64,000 nucleotides of DNA, from assembly GCF_910594005.1 (NCBI RefSeq), contig NC_057835.1, forward strand, positions 48,880,001 through 48,944,000. Reading direction: 5' to 3'. The stretch is from Cervus elaphus (Eukaryota > Chordata > Mammalia > Artiodactyla > Cervidae). The translations under genes were made by a program, and so were the position numbers. A model generated the notes under the pieces. That model had not been told where the DNA came from and did not search any database. It saw only the letters and a list, made by a program, of their open reading frames with translations. Within the stretch, counting starts at the first letter, position 1. Each line of letters opens with the position of its first letter. This document shows positions 21,286 to 32,651 of this stretch, piece by piece.

Positions 21286-22024
21286 TTTAATCCTAGGATT
21301 TTAATCTCTATCCTATGTCATGTGGAATTTCTAACTAGGCATATCAAAGCCCTTGAGTTAATTTTACCCATTTAAAACAAGGTGAGTGGGTAAGATGCCT
21401 CCCTTCTGAAACTGGGAAATGAGATGAACGTAATTAACTTGGCTACCTTGACCACAGAATGAGAAGACATAGGAAAAGCAGTGATCTAGCGGTTCCTACT
21501 GGGTCTTGCCCAGTAACTGGATAAATGTCCGGTTTCTGTCTCTCAGGGATAACTTTCCCTTGGAATTTGATTTTTTTTTTTTTTTTTTTTTTTATGCTCA
21601 GCCAATTTGCAGGTAAATCCATCACATCTGTCATGCTATGGTGCTGCCAATTTGGTTTAGTAAATGTTTACTAAGTCAACAGCCTAGCTGTTTTGCCTCT
21701 GAGAGTAGGAATGCTAACACTCATTCTTGTATGGAGAGCACAGTTGGTAGCCACTAAATATTTGTGGCATCAAACTGACTGATAGGTCATCTTTGTTGTG
21801 TTTCCACTAGAGCTCACACTGAAACGGAAAGAAGCTAACCCTGAAACTCTAGTGCCTGGCATTCACCAGCAGACTGAATTCAGTGCAGTGGGAGGTGGAC
21901 CATTTGTTATTCTGCCCAAGAGGGCTTAATTGCTGACACATCAAAAGAACTTTATTCTGAAGCCAGTTCACTTACAAGTTATACTTTTACATATAATGTT
22001 GTTGCCATTAAAAAAAAAATCTCT
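21286..22024. other. Single-copy DNA
   Basis: No feature recognised apart from a 23-base T run at 21571-21593. Confidence 0.4.
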
Positions 22025-22460
22025 ATATTAAATGCCTAGTATTTAACAAAGACGGGTTTCCCTGGTGGCTCAGTGGTTAAGAATCCCCCTGCCAAGCAGG
22101 AGATGCTGGTTGGATCCCTGGGTCAAGAAGATCCTTAGAAAAGGAAATGGCAACCCAGTCCAATATTCTTGCCTGGAAAATCCCATGGATAGAGGGGCCT
22201 GGCAGGCTACAATTCATGGGGTCGCCAAAGAGTCAAACATGACTTAGTAACTCAAGAACAACATTTAACAAATGTATCATCTCATAATAACCTCAGGAGC
22301 CGTGTATTAGATTCATCACCTTAACATAAAAACTGAGACTCCAAGAGAGGTCACACAGTTGAATGTGTTGAATGTGTACAGTCATGCAACTTTCAACTGG
22401 TAATTGAAATCAGGTCTAGTGGACTCAAAATTATAAGTTCATTTTATTAATGCCATTCCC
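22025..22460 (+). repeat. MIR SINE split by a Bov-tA
   Basis: The left piece (about 22025-22050, 'aatgcctagtatttaacaaa') and right piece (22273-22460, 'tgtatcatctcataataacc', 'actgagactccaagagaggt') form one MIR on the plus strand once the SINE at 22051-22262 is removed. Confidence 0.75.
22051..22262 (+). mobile_element. Bov-tA SINE
   Basis: Complete, with the exact 10-base duplication atttaacaaa at 22041-22050 and 22263-22272. The tRNA-like head has lost two bases around 'ctgccaagcaggag'. Confidence 0.95.
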
Positions 22461-23149
22461 AGTGCTAGCTTAAGGACCAAAGGGCCAATGTCCCCTGGAG
22501 AAGAAATTCTGTCTTTTGGAAGACTATATAGTTGGGAAGTCCCTAAGTATACATATTGCGTCCGAGTGAAGAATAAGGTAAAAAATAATGAATTCTTTCA
22601 TAATGTAGCCACCAGAAAGAAGCCCTCAGCTTCCTCGGAATATGTGGATGACTCAGAGGCAGGACATGAAGGAAGGTCTTGACAGGACAAGTTGGTTGGG
22701 ATAAGACGCTTATCAAGAATTCCAGCACTACGTTTTGAGCCAGGAAATGTATTTCTTCCCTCTTCCTGGTATGTCATCCTTTTGAACCTGTAGGAGGCAC
22801 TGTTTCTTTATAACTGTATCTCAGAGTTGCCAATCTACATTTTTCTTTTCTCTGTTTTGTCTCATTTAAAAAAAAAAAAAACACCAAAGAACTATTTTAG
22901 GGTCCTTTGTCACCAACCACCAATATTAGCATCAATATTACTAGGACAACTTTAGCTTTTAGATATTAAGAAACATGGGACTTAATATAGCGATTTGATT
23001 TTGGTGTTTAATTTACATTTAAATCTAGACAAGCTCCCACCTTTTAATATTTACTTAAAATATTTACTTTTACACATATACACAGCACTTGATAGGAATG
23101 CATTGAAGATGAGTGTTGATTTATTTGGTTTGTTTTTCAGTGGGTAATG
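22461..23149. other. Single-copy DNA
   Basis: No feature recognised. An A run of 14 lies at 22867-22880. Confidence 0.4.
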
Positions 23150-23211
23150 CTGCCGTCTATGGGATCACACGGAGTCGGACACGACTGAAGTGACTTAGCA
23201 GCAGCAGCTGT
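23150..23211 (+). mobile_element. Bov-A2 3' terminal fragment
   Basis: 'ggagtcggacacgactgaag' followed by 'tgacttagcagcagcagc' is the diagnostic Bov-A2 3' end. Only about 60 bases remain, a strong 5' truncation, with little divergence. Confidence 0.88.
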
Positions 23212-24084
23212 CTGTATTGCAGTGCGTTACAAGGGGGTCATTACATCAGCAGCTCTTCGGTCTGAAGAGTGTATTGATGTGTAGGCTATGCCCTGACACC
23301 CTTTTCTGTACTCTGATGGTATGGTAGCTTTCAAAATAAACACCTATTTGTAGCTGTTTTTAGATTCATCTCTAAAGCATTACTCAAGGAGAAAAAAACA
23401 AACAAACTGAGCAGACCCTCTGTTAATGGGAAGCCCCTTCTGTGTTGCATTTCAATCTGTTTTTAAGCTGAAGCTGATATGCACTTTGTGAAAAGTGAAT
23501 CTAAATCCTTTGTGCTAACCAAGGGATGTTGAGCCATGTTGTTACTATGGAAAGCTGGGAGGAAGAATGGCAAGTTTATTTATTTTTTATCATTAATCAT
23601 ACAGCATATAGCTCAGTGCCACACCTACCCTCTTCCCCAGCAGACACCACTACTAAGTGCTGGTTTAATAAAGCAACCTAGCAGGTGAATGTTTAGGGGT
23701 TAGTGGAATGCGGATAGTTTCGCTTCAGTGCAGTGGAGAGAACAGAGGAGAATTTGGGGGTGGGGCCGTTTCCAGCGTGCTGTTAAGGAAAGTGTATGAG
23801 CTGACATATATTATGACACAATCATAATTTTGAAGCATGATGTGTTTGTGAATCGGCTGTGTTACTGTAATTTGTGGCTGTTCATCCCTGGGTGGTATTT
23901 TCAGATGCAGGTTTTATCATTATTATTCAGATATGGTGGGACTGACAGACCAGGAAGTGATTGCTATTGAAAAGGTAGGTTGTTACTAACAGTTTTGGGG
24001 TGGGGGGGCATGCCATTCCACTCAGGGCCATGTGGGGAAGCACCTGGGTTGGTGAGGAAGCAAGGGAGGAACCTAGACAAGTTG
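23212..24084. other. Single-copy DNA
   Basis: No repeat or exon recognised. The region is mixed and non-repetitive up to the microsatellite. Confidence 0.4.
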
Positions 24085-24156
24085 TGTATGTATGTACACA
24101 CACATACGTATGTATGTGTGTGTATGTATGTACACACACATACGTATGTATGTGTG
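24085..24156. repeat. Perfect 36-bp tandem duplication, near-palindromic
   Basis: Bases 24085-24120 and 24121-24156 are identical. Each unit contains a tatg/gtgt half and an acac/catacgta half, so each can pair with itself around the palindrome catacgtatg. Alternating purine-pyrimidine throughout. Confidence 0.95.
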
Positions 24157-24161
24157 TGTAT

Positions 24162-24188
24162 GGGGGGTGGGGGGTGAGGGGAAAGGGG
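24162..24188 (+). other. Strong putative G-quadruplex motif
   Basis: G runs of 6, 6, 4 and 4 are separated by loops t, tga and aaa. Short loops and long runs make this the strongest quadruplex candidate in the window. It starts 5 bases after the 36-bp duplication. Confidence 0.85.
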
Positions 24189-25678
24189 TTTGATGGGAAG
24201 GAAAGGGTGAGTCCCAGTAAACAGTCTTAGGATTGGCTAGCTGAGAATCACTTCAGCCAACTGACTCTGGAGCATACAAGCTGTCTCTTGTCTGGTACCT
24301 GGCCCTGGAATGAATAGGGTCAGGGGATGATGGCATGGGTGGCATCTCCTCCCCTAACAGAGGAGGAGATTGGAGGTGTGGGTTCTGGGCTGATGGGTTT
24401 ACAGTCTCTAGGAATTAGCTAGCTCTGAGAGGGGCAGTCCCTTCAGTGTCCACCAGGTCCCAGATGCCAAAAATACCAGTATAAAGATAGGCTTAATACA
24501 GGTGGTATAAAGCTCCCTGCCCCTTGGACAGCTGGCACTGATGATTGCATATAAGACACACACTCATCTACCTCTGCCACTTCCAGATGCCACGAGCTAG
24601 ACACGTGGGCACATAGACTTGGCCTGCAGCTGATTTCATTCTTTACCAAGCAGTGGCACCAAAGAGTCATTTGTTGATTCTCCTCCTCCTTCATTGTTCT
24701 TTCAAGGCTCTTAAGAATGTGAGACTCCTCTTTGTTTTCTTACTGCCTAGTATGGAGGAAGGAATGATGCCAGGGAATGGGGGGCGGGGAGAAGAGGGAG
24801 GGAGGTCTCATAGTATTTAGTTGTGTTCTTTTTCATGCTTAAACAGACTTAAGGAATTTTCAGAGCAGAGTCTTGTTTCAAGTATATGACCATTTTCCAG
24901 TTAGAGTCACTTATTAACCTCCACTTCCATGAGTAGAAGCTCCCAAGTCTCTTTGAAGGCACAGAGCAAAGATTTCCTTCCTCCCTCCAACCCTCTCCAA
25001 ATCCCCAGTGTTACTCCTAAGCTGGTTGAGAGGTTGAAAACCTCACAGATGTGAAGACAGAAGCAGATTTGCACCTTTATGGCATGAACACTTTGATGTC
25101 TTCTTACAGAGAAACTACCCTGTGTAATTCAGAATTTTTAAATGTACATACAAGACTGATTGCAGTTTACCTGCTAATGCTGTTAAAATGGAATCTGGCC
25201 TCGATTCCAACTGGTCTGTGGTCTCTGAAAAGACAACCACACAAAGCCACTCACAGAGCTCTCCGCCCTCCGGAAGCCGTCTCCAGGGTGCACTCCACTG
25301 AAACCATTGCTTAGCTAGGGGCCTTTCCTGAGGATAACTCTAGTTTGGGTTTGTCTAGTTGTGCACTGCCAAGGTAACAAGGGATCTCAGAAAGCTGGAA
25401 GGAGAAGTGGTATCAATAGAAGTTCCTGGAGAAGAGGACCCGAATTGACTCACGCTCCATTAGCTTGGGTTAGCTTCAGCTGTTCAAAATTGCCAATGGG
25501 TGTTTCATGGCTGTGATGATTTTCATGAGCTTTTATTGTTGCTTTCCCTGGCAGGACCATTCAGGGCCAATGAGGATAAGCACTGTCTAGTGAAGAGCAG
25601 TTCCTGTGGTTTTCTGGAAGTCAGTTGTAATCTCAGAAGTTGAGGCCCAAAGGCCAAAAAGAAGTTTGTAAAGGAAGT
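24189..25678. other. Single-copy DNA
   Basis: No repeats recognised over 1.5 kb. Frames at 24443-24694 (minus) and 25051-25314 (plus) are 83 and 87 codons without recognisable domains. It contains the G-rich motif at 24779-24802. Confidence 0.4.
24779..24802 (+). other. Putative G-quadruplex motif
   Basis: G runs of 6, 4, 3 and 3 have loops c, agaaga and a. Confidence 0.7.
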
Positions 25679-25690
25679 AGAAGTTGACCA

Positions 25691-25903
25691 CGTGGTGGTG
25701 GTTTAGTCGCTAAGTTGTGTCTGACTCTTGTGACCCCATGGACTGTAGCCCGCCAGACTCCTCTGGCCATGGGATTGTCCAGGCAAGAATACTGGAGTGG
25801 GTTGTCATTTCCTTCTCCAGGGGATCTTCCTGTTCCAGGATTTGAACCCAGGTCTCCCGCATTGCAGGCAGATTCTTTGCCAGCCTGAGCTAGGAGGGAA
25901 GCC
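25691..25903 (-). mobile_element. Bov-tA SINE
   Basis: Complete inverted copy with the exact 12-base duplication agaagttgacca at 25679-25690 and 25904-25915. Confidence 0.96.
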
Positions 25904-25915
25904 AGAAGTTGACCA

Positions 25916-26326
25916 GGAGATGATATCAAACAAATGAAACCTTGAGTTGATTTTTTTTTTCCCCCAATGCTAGGTACCCAGGACCACTTTTAAATGCCAG
26001 TACTTAAAAGGATAATTCAAAATCACATCCCCTTTTTTAGATCCCCTTTTTTAGTAGATCCCCTTTTTCATAACAAATATATGTAATTGAAGACAATATG
26101 CATGCTTTGGGGATGGTTTAACTGGGTTAGAACTCTTCACTGAATACTGAGTGTTTTTATGTTTATTGCTTTGTTTCTTGACATTTCCCAGAAGGCAAAA
26201 CCTTTTAAAAAAAATTGTAGTGTATAGTGCCACATTATATTTTTAATACTCATAGCTCTTAGGACACTGATAGACCCAAGGACTGACTGTGTAACCTTGC
26301 TTTAGAGGAAGTAAGTTGACTTACAG
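25916..26326. other. Single-copy DNA with a small tandem repeat
   Basis: At 26027-26068 a 14-base unit (atccccttttttag) occurs twice exactly and a third time in part, with a 3-base insert. Otherwise nothing is recognised. Confidence 0.6.
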
Positions 26327-26514
26327 ACTGATGCTGGGCAAGATTGAGGGCAGGAGGAGAAGGGAGCAACAGAGGGTGAGATAGTTGGATGGCATCACCG
26401 ACTCAATGGACATGAGTTTGAGCAAACTCCAGGAGATAGTGAAGGACAGGAAAGCCTGACGTGCCGCAATCCATGGAGTTGCAGAGAGTCGGCCATGACT
26501 TAGCAACTGAACAA
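26327..26514 (+). mobile_element. BovB LINE 3' fragment
   Basis: 'gggcaggaggagaagggagc', 'gttggatggcatcaccgact' and 'gccatgacttagcaactgaa' are the forward BovB 3' end (end of the reverse-transcriptase frame and short 3' region). About 190 bases remain and no open frame is kept. Confidence 0.88.
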
Positions 26515-27414
26515 AAAACAAGAAAATATCTAAAACTGTGAAGTAATGATCTATGTCATTTTTCTACTCTGGGGATTTTACTGAGGCTAATTGAGAACTG
26601 GTGAAACTGAGTATTGATGAGGGTGGAGGGTCTTAATAGCAGTGACATTAAGACAATAGGAAATTACAGTAGCCTGCTAGACATTGCCTCCTCCCCGCAG
26701 CCACGAGCCCCACAAACAAACCTGCCATTGGCCATTTAAAATAGACTAAATAACAACAACAAAAATCCAACTCTCTTGCTTTTGTCTGGCTGCAGTTTCC
26801 TTCATAGGCTTAGATCTTGAGGTACATGTTACCTGGCAGAAAATTCTCATTAGATTTATCACTGTTTGATTTCTTAATAGTATTTCTCATCAGAATGACA
26901 TTTGGGGAAGATACTTTATGCCAAGCCAGTCCCAGGGAACCTCTGGAAGAAGACTGTGATTTCTGTCTGCCCCAGCAACTACAGTTTAGGAGAAGCACTG
27001 GGCGTGGTTTTGTGGCTCGTCTCTTTTTAGGGCTGCTCATCACTTCAACCACAAAATCACTGCCAACCTTCAGCAGGGGAAAGAAATACTGGCCAACCGA
27101 CTTTTTCTCTTCTTTTTTTTAATGACAGTCAGTGACTTGGGTTTTTAGAGACCAGCCCCCTGAGTTGTGTTTGGAGTTCCCCAATACAGTCTTTGTAGAA
27201 ATGTGGGTTAGTTTCTACGTTGCTACAAACCAATCCTCTGCATTAGGGTTGGCCTCTGTCCTGGAACCACAGAAGTGGTTTGCTCTACCAGTTGACTCAT
27301 CCTGCTTAACTTCCGTATCACCATGAAGAACCAGCCCATGAGGCTGGGAGACAGGGAACCTTGCAATGAGTGGTAAAGACTGGCCAACCTTCATTAAAAA
27401 CCAAGAATCATTCA
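26515..27414. other. Single-copy DNA
   Basis: No repeat recognised. Overlapping plus and minus frames at 26810-27122 are 80-101 codons with no known domain. Confidence 0.4.
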
Positions 27415-27623
27415 TTCGTTTATTCATTCATTCAACTGTATTTATGGACTTCTCCAAATGACCCAGGCAGTTCTCCAAAAGCTATATGGATGCAATAATG
27501 AACTAGACCCACAGTTGCAAAACTTTTTCTTTGAAGTGCCAGATAGTAAATATTTTAGGTTTTGCAGGCCTTAACTGTTCCTGTTACAGCTCAACTGTGC
27601 CTGGGTGTTTTAGGTTTTTTGTT

Positions 27624-27628
<5 letters not shown>

Positions 27629-27663
<35 letters not shown>
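27629..27663. repeat. (GT)n microsatellite
   Basis: About 17 uninterrupted GT units, followed by gggcgcgc. It lies inside the hAT element, next to the Bov-tA. Confidence 0.95.
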
Positions 27664-27665
<2 letters not shown>

Positions 27666-27683
27666 CGCGCATAGTAGTAGCCA

Positions 27684-27918
27684 TATTGTTGTTGTTGTTT
27701 AGTTGTATCTGACTCTTTTGCTACTCCGTGGACTGTCTGTCTGTCTGTGGGATCCTCTGTCCATGGGATTTCCCAAGCAATAATACTGAAGTGGGTTGCC
27801 ATTTCCTTCTCCAGGGGACCTTCCCAATCCAGGGATTGAATCAGCATCTCTTGCTTTGGCAGGCAGGGTTTTTTGTTTTGTTTTTTTTTTTAACCACTGA
27901 ATCACCAGGGAAACCCCA
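27684..27918 (-). mobile_element. Bov-tA SINE with a T-rich insertion
   Basis: Inverted copy from 'ttgttgttgtttagttgtat' to 'atcaccagggaaacccc'. Two expansions are visible: gtct units at 27734-27749, and a T-rich insert at 27869-27892 within the head. Confidence 0.9.
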
Positions 27919-28090
27919 TTAGCATATGAATAACCATAGCAGTGTATAAATGACTGTTAGCTGTGGTTCTAATGAAACTTGATTTATAAAAACAGGTAAC
28001 ATGTGACCCACTCTTTACCACCCCTGAACTAGACCATGATATTCTTGCCTTTGTTGAGTGTACATTCCAATAGTCTGCATTTAATTTCTA

Positions 28091-28949
28091 CAAGGTAGTT
28101 GTATTTTATGCAGAAGATATGTTCCTAAAGGCCTCATGTAATTCAAAACAAGAAAAGTTCAAAACTTAAAAGGTTAGGTTTAAAGTAAAAGACTCCTGAA
28201 GATGTTAAGATGTCAATGTAACCAGCAAATAGAAAAACTTATCGTGTAAGAGTCAAAACAAAGCAATATTTTTAAAAACACATTTTTAATAGTTCATTAT
28301 TACTAATGGTAACTATGGAATATAATTTCTAGATATTAAACATCCACAAGAAAACTAAATCATCTGTAGTTTTTTGATGAACTGATCATTCCTTTAATGC
28401 TGTAAAGACAGAATAGAAACTTGTCACCAATTTCAGAAATCTAAAGCTCTTAAGAATACATCCCATCCCATACATCAAAACTACTGCAAACTCCATAGAC
28501 AGTTTAAAGAAACAAGTCATTTAGAAATTTGGTGAATGCAGAAAATTGTTCATTTGGTATGCTATCTTTGGTGAATTGGCCATTTATTGCTTTGGTAGGT
28601 AGGCATGTTGACTTTTGGCAAAGGAACTTGGAAGAGATAAGCTTGGTTCTAGATACATGTCATGACTCAAAATGCTCTTTGGCTGAATGGTTGCATACAT
28701 TATGATTATACGCATGTGGCCAAACTTGGACGTAGAATAGCATTAACTGTTTAAGTTAGAGGGCTTCTCAGATTTCTACATAGCACGGGTATTTCATTCA
28801 CAATTCTGTATAGAGAAAGTTGGAGTTCAGAAGCTGATTCAGTTCTGGCCCTGCTTATAGTTTTCCGTTTAAATGCTTATAAATTAATACTTATAAATTT
28901 TCATGCATATAGAAAAGTTGGAAGACTTGTCCAGTGAACACATACATGG
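28091..28949. other. AT-rich single-copy DNA
   Basis: No feature recognised. Confidence 0.4.
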
Positions 28950-29164
28950 CTTCTGTCAGTGCTCGGTCGTGTCCAACCCTTTGCGACCTCAGGGACAGTA
29001 GCCTACCAGGCTCCTCTGTCCATGGGATTTCCAAGGCAAGAATACTGGAGCATGTTGCCATTTCCTCCTCCAGGGGATCTTTCAGATACAGAAATTGAAC
29101 ACAAAGATGTTTCTGGTGTCTCCTACATTGATAGGCGGATTCTTTACCACTAGCGCCACCTTAG
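28950..29164 (-). mobile_element. Bov-tA SINE
   Basis: Inverted copy with a small insertion near 29105-29120. Flanks acatggct (28944-28951) and atatggct are similar, a decayed target duplication. Confidence 0.9.
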
Positions 29165-31964
29165 GCCTGCACCTATATGGCTGGTGAGTTTCTAAAAAGT
29201 GGAAGGCTCTCTGTTTCTAGAGTAGGTAAAAGAATATCAACTCAGCTTTTTTTTTTTTTTTTTTTAGAACCACAGCTTTTCAGGAGTGATCAGAGACTGA
29301 ACTGAACCATTTCTAGTTCTCCTTTGTGTTTCTTAGGAAAAGCCATGAAATATTCCTTAGCTCTAGGTGGTACGTGCCCTTATACTTGCTCATTCTCACT
29401 TTCAAAGAGTTAAAAAAAAAAAAAAAGACAATGTTAGAATTCTTTAGTGTCATGGAATCACCATTGCCAAGCCTTACAGGAACTGAAATCAGCATCAGAA
29501 ATTCTGGGTATGAACCCATGTGGCTGGATATTTTTCCGCATGTTGTTTAGAAACTGGAAAGCCTAGGATGCCCTTCTGATTTGGTAAGATTTATCTTTCC
29601 AGTGTTATAATTCCATTTAATTGCTACAGAATAAAAATTCAAGAGGTCTGTGTTATCCCAGCCCTGTCTCTTTCCACATGTCAGTGTAAAGTATCATATG
29701 GATCTCAGGAAGAATTTACTAGCTGCAAAGTAAAATGCCATCTTCCACACTGTAATTTCTTGAGTTCCTTTTCCTTCATGTGGAAAGGAATGATTGAGGG
29801 GGAAAAGAAATCATTTGACATCTCACCACAGAAGGAAAAATTAGTCTCCTCCAACTTCTTCAGTTTCTGTTTTTGTTTCATTCTACATCCTGTGTGCTTC
29901 TGGTCTGGTGAGGGATTATGATGTAAAAGGGAGTTATTTTCTTTTAGAAGATTCAGTCACCATTTAATAGTAATCACAAGTTTGGGAAAATTGAAGGGTT
30001 GGAAATACGCTACGTCTTTCTGGGTCGTCGGGTACCCTCTGATGAATGCTACAACCTACCCATCGTTGATTGTTTCGTTGGCCACTCCTGCCTGTAGGAT
30101 AATAATACATTCTTGCCCTATTGACCTCCAGATGTTGTTCTGTTTTGGGCAATGAAATAGTGAGCTCAAATCACCTGTGTCACTTATCACGAAAAGCTTT
30201 AAGAGCCTTCGAATGGTTCCGTCATTGTCTTTGTCCCTTCTCACCAGAAGGTGGTAAGGGCTCCCTAGAGGCAAGCTGCCTGGGGTCCCTAGGAGATGTG
30301 GAGCACAGCCCTCAGTTGGCTGACAGTGAGCATGTTGCGGAAAGCCATTGATACAGTGCTGGGGTCGTTTATAGTGCCAGTTCATGCTTCTCTGGTTCTA
30401 GAATGGAAATCACTGAAAGTTGTAAACGATCACCTGTGGAATTATGAGGGGAGGAGAAGGCTCTGGGCCAGTTGCGTTTAGAACAATGGATTTTTCAGAC
30501 TACAATAATTGTTTTGAAAATCCTCTTCCCCCTTCCTGGATTCTCTTCAGATTAGTCCTTTGAGAAGCTTTATACTGAATCGCAAGCAGCTTATCCATCA
30601 TTAATCAGAATAAAGCCTCCATGCGGGCCAGAGTTTGTTTTCAGTGATGCATCCCGAGTGTCTGCCACACAGTAGATGCTCACAGAATATTCAGTGAATG
30701 AAAGAACAATGTGATTTATTTCCAGTGGGTTTCTCTTTTGATTTTTTTTTTTTTTTTTAGTAAAGCATATGAGTCAGGATAATCACATTTCTGAACTTTG
30801 TTTATGTGCCTCTAATAGAAAATCAGATTCTGGTTAATAGGTTGAATATTTCTTTGTCTTAATAAATTGACACTGCAAGATTAAATGACCAGAGGTCATG
30901 ACTTCAGTTTATTATAACCAAGGTGTCATCAATTACTTGAAATACTACCTTTGCCTCTTTGAGGGGGAAAAGTTAACATGTAGTTTAAAAGAAAAAGTTG
31001 ATTATGAACTAGTAGCTTTCCAAAATGTGAGATTCTGCTTGACTTCAGTATTCTGATAACTGAACTGGACCGGAAATGAGCCCTGTCACCATGTTGTATT
31101 CACCGCCTCTGTGAGCCCTGCCTGCTTTAAGGGTGAGGATATGTCCCTGGACTTAGCGCAGCACTCATTCACTTTCTCTGCTTTGTCATTGTCAGGCTGG
31201 GTTTAAGTAGCATTACTGTAAAATTGCCCACTGAGAAATTTCAACACGAAGAGGTTTTCTGATCTCTTTAAAATAAAACGGTTAAAAATAGACGTTGTGG
31301 GAACAGTTTTCCACATCAAGAACAAAATCTTGCAAAAATGTTTGAATGTATATCGGGCACCCAATTATGTTTTCTCACCTCTGCTTAGCTGTAGTTGCGC
31401 TGTAGTGAGAACAAGGCTAGGTTTTACAGAATGTAGCCAGCGAGACCCTCCCAGTCCTGAAGAGGTCCTGTGTTGACTTGGCCACCACCTGCTTCCTCTG
31501 CCCTCACTGGGGCTTTGCTCAGATCAGTGGGTCAAACTTTGCAGCCCTACCTCGTAGTTCCTAGCTATTTCACTGACCTTCTCCTAAGAGACCAGGAAGG
31601 CCAAGTTGGTTCAGCTACACTGGCCTCTGCTGATTGCAAATGGTGAAGTCTGCCCTGGGCAAAGGGGAAGTGACTCAAAGGAGACAAAGGCACCAAAGAG
31701 ACTCTGTAACTAAGATCCAGGGTCTTCTATTCACTGGGTCACTTGAGCTGGTTAAATCCTGCCTCTGCGACATGCCCAGGACCTTGGTTAGTTTGCGGCC
31801 CATTCAGAGCATCTATGTATAGCAGAACAGCCTCCTGACCGGCCATGGCGTTTTCTTACTTCCGTGTTATCCTCTTTCCCACAGCTTAGGAGCTTCCTTC
31901 TCTGTGAATGTTTGCTTGTGACCTTCCTTTACAGCTTTTGTTGCTCTTCTTTATTGCTGTCATT
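29165..31964. other. SINE-free 2.8-kb stretch
   Basis: No ruminant SINE. T runs lie at 29247-29265 and 30742-30758. A very short L2-like 3' end (agtagatgctcacagaatat, 30671-30690) is the only repeat trace. Plus/minus frames at 30056-30481 are 60-109 codons without a recognisable domain. The block at 30540-30660 is complex and could be conserved. Confidence 0.4.
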
Positions 31965-32035
31965 CTAACACCTTAGAATGGTGCCAGGGACTTAATACGT
32001 GCTCAGTAAAGAGTTTTCGAATGAAGAATGAATGG
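31965..32035 (+). repeat. L2 LINE 3' end
   Basis: 'ggtgccagggacttaatacg', 'tgctcagtaaagagttttcg' and 'aatgaagaatgaatg' are the degenerate 3' terminus of L2. Confidence 0.6.
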
Positions 32036-32436
32036 CAAGCTGATAAAAGCATCTCCGGTATTCGTGATGACTAGTAATGGTTTAATTTTGTGGTGGTGTT
32101 TAGTGCTTTATGGCCTATTGGGTTCCGTATCAGGGAAGAGACTCAGAAAGTTCCAAACATTGTCTTTTACAATATAATATGACCCACACTCATCTTTATT
32201 GTTTGGGTAATTATTATTTACCCTGTGCCCTTACTTCTACTTAGCAGGTAGAAAAGTCTCTTCAAGAAATTGTCACTGGACCAAAGTTGGGTCTGCTTGA
32301 CAATCTACTGGCCTCAGGTTGTGGTGAAGGAAAATGCAGTCTTCATTCCAGGGCACCAGCTGAGGAGTCCAGGGCATCTAGTCCGCAAAATACCTCAACT
32401 CCCCGATGGGTTTCAGGGAGGCATTTGGAAGGTGGC
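32036..32436. other. Single-copy DNA
   Basis: No feature recognised. Confidence 0.4.
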
Positions 32437-32537
32437 ATGCTATGCAGCATGTTGGGTCTTAGTTCCCTGACCAGGGATCGAACACATGCCCCTGCAGTGG
32501 AAGCACAGAGTCCTAACCACTGGGGCATCCCAGGGAG
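32437..32537 (-). mobile_element. CHR-family SINE fragment
   Basis: 'cttagttccctgaccaggga', 'gcagtggaagcacagagtcc' and 'ccactggggcatcccaggga' are the inverted tRNA-like head. The rest of the element is absent. Confidence 0.85.
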
Positions 32538-32651
32538 GCATTTTTAAAGGCCAGGTGAGGGAAGGGCTTGCAGGGTATGTGACACTGGTGGTGGTTTTAG
32601 CATCTGTAAAACAACTTAGGAAGTGTGCATCATATATTGTTGTCTAGATCT

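Larger units (their letters stand above)
27510..28026 (+). mobile_element. hAT-type DNA transposon carrying a Bov-tA
   Basis: The left part 'aaaactttttctttgaagtg', 'agatagtaaatattttaggt' and the right part 'aacttgatttataaaaacag' ending 'ccacccctg' are the two ends of a non-autonomous hAT-Charlie element. The exact 9-mer aactagacc flanks it at 27501-27509 and 28027-28035, fitting the 8-base hAT duplication. Its middle is replaced by a GT run and a SINE. Confidence 0.8.
27415..28090 (+). repeat. Ancient dispersed repeat interrupted by a hAT element
   Basis: 'tcattcgtttattcattcat' up to 'gcaataatgaactagacc' (27415-27509) continues at 28036 with 'atgatattcttgcctttgtt' and 'tgtacattccaatagtc'. 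Removing 27510-28026 plus one target duplication restores a continuous match to the widespread opening motif of this old family. Confidence 0.6.
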
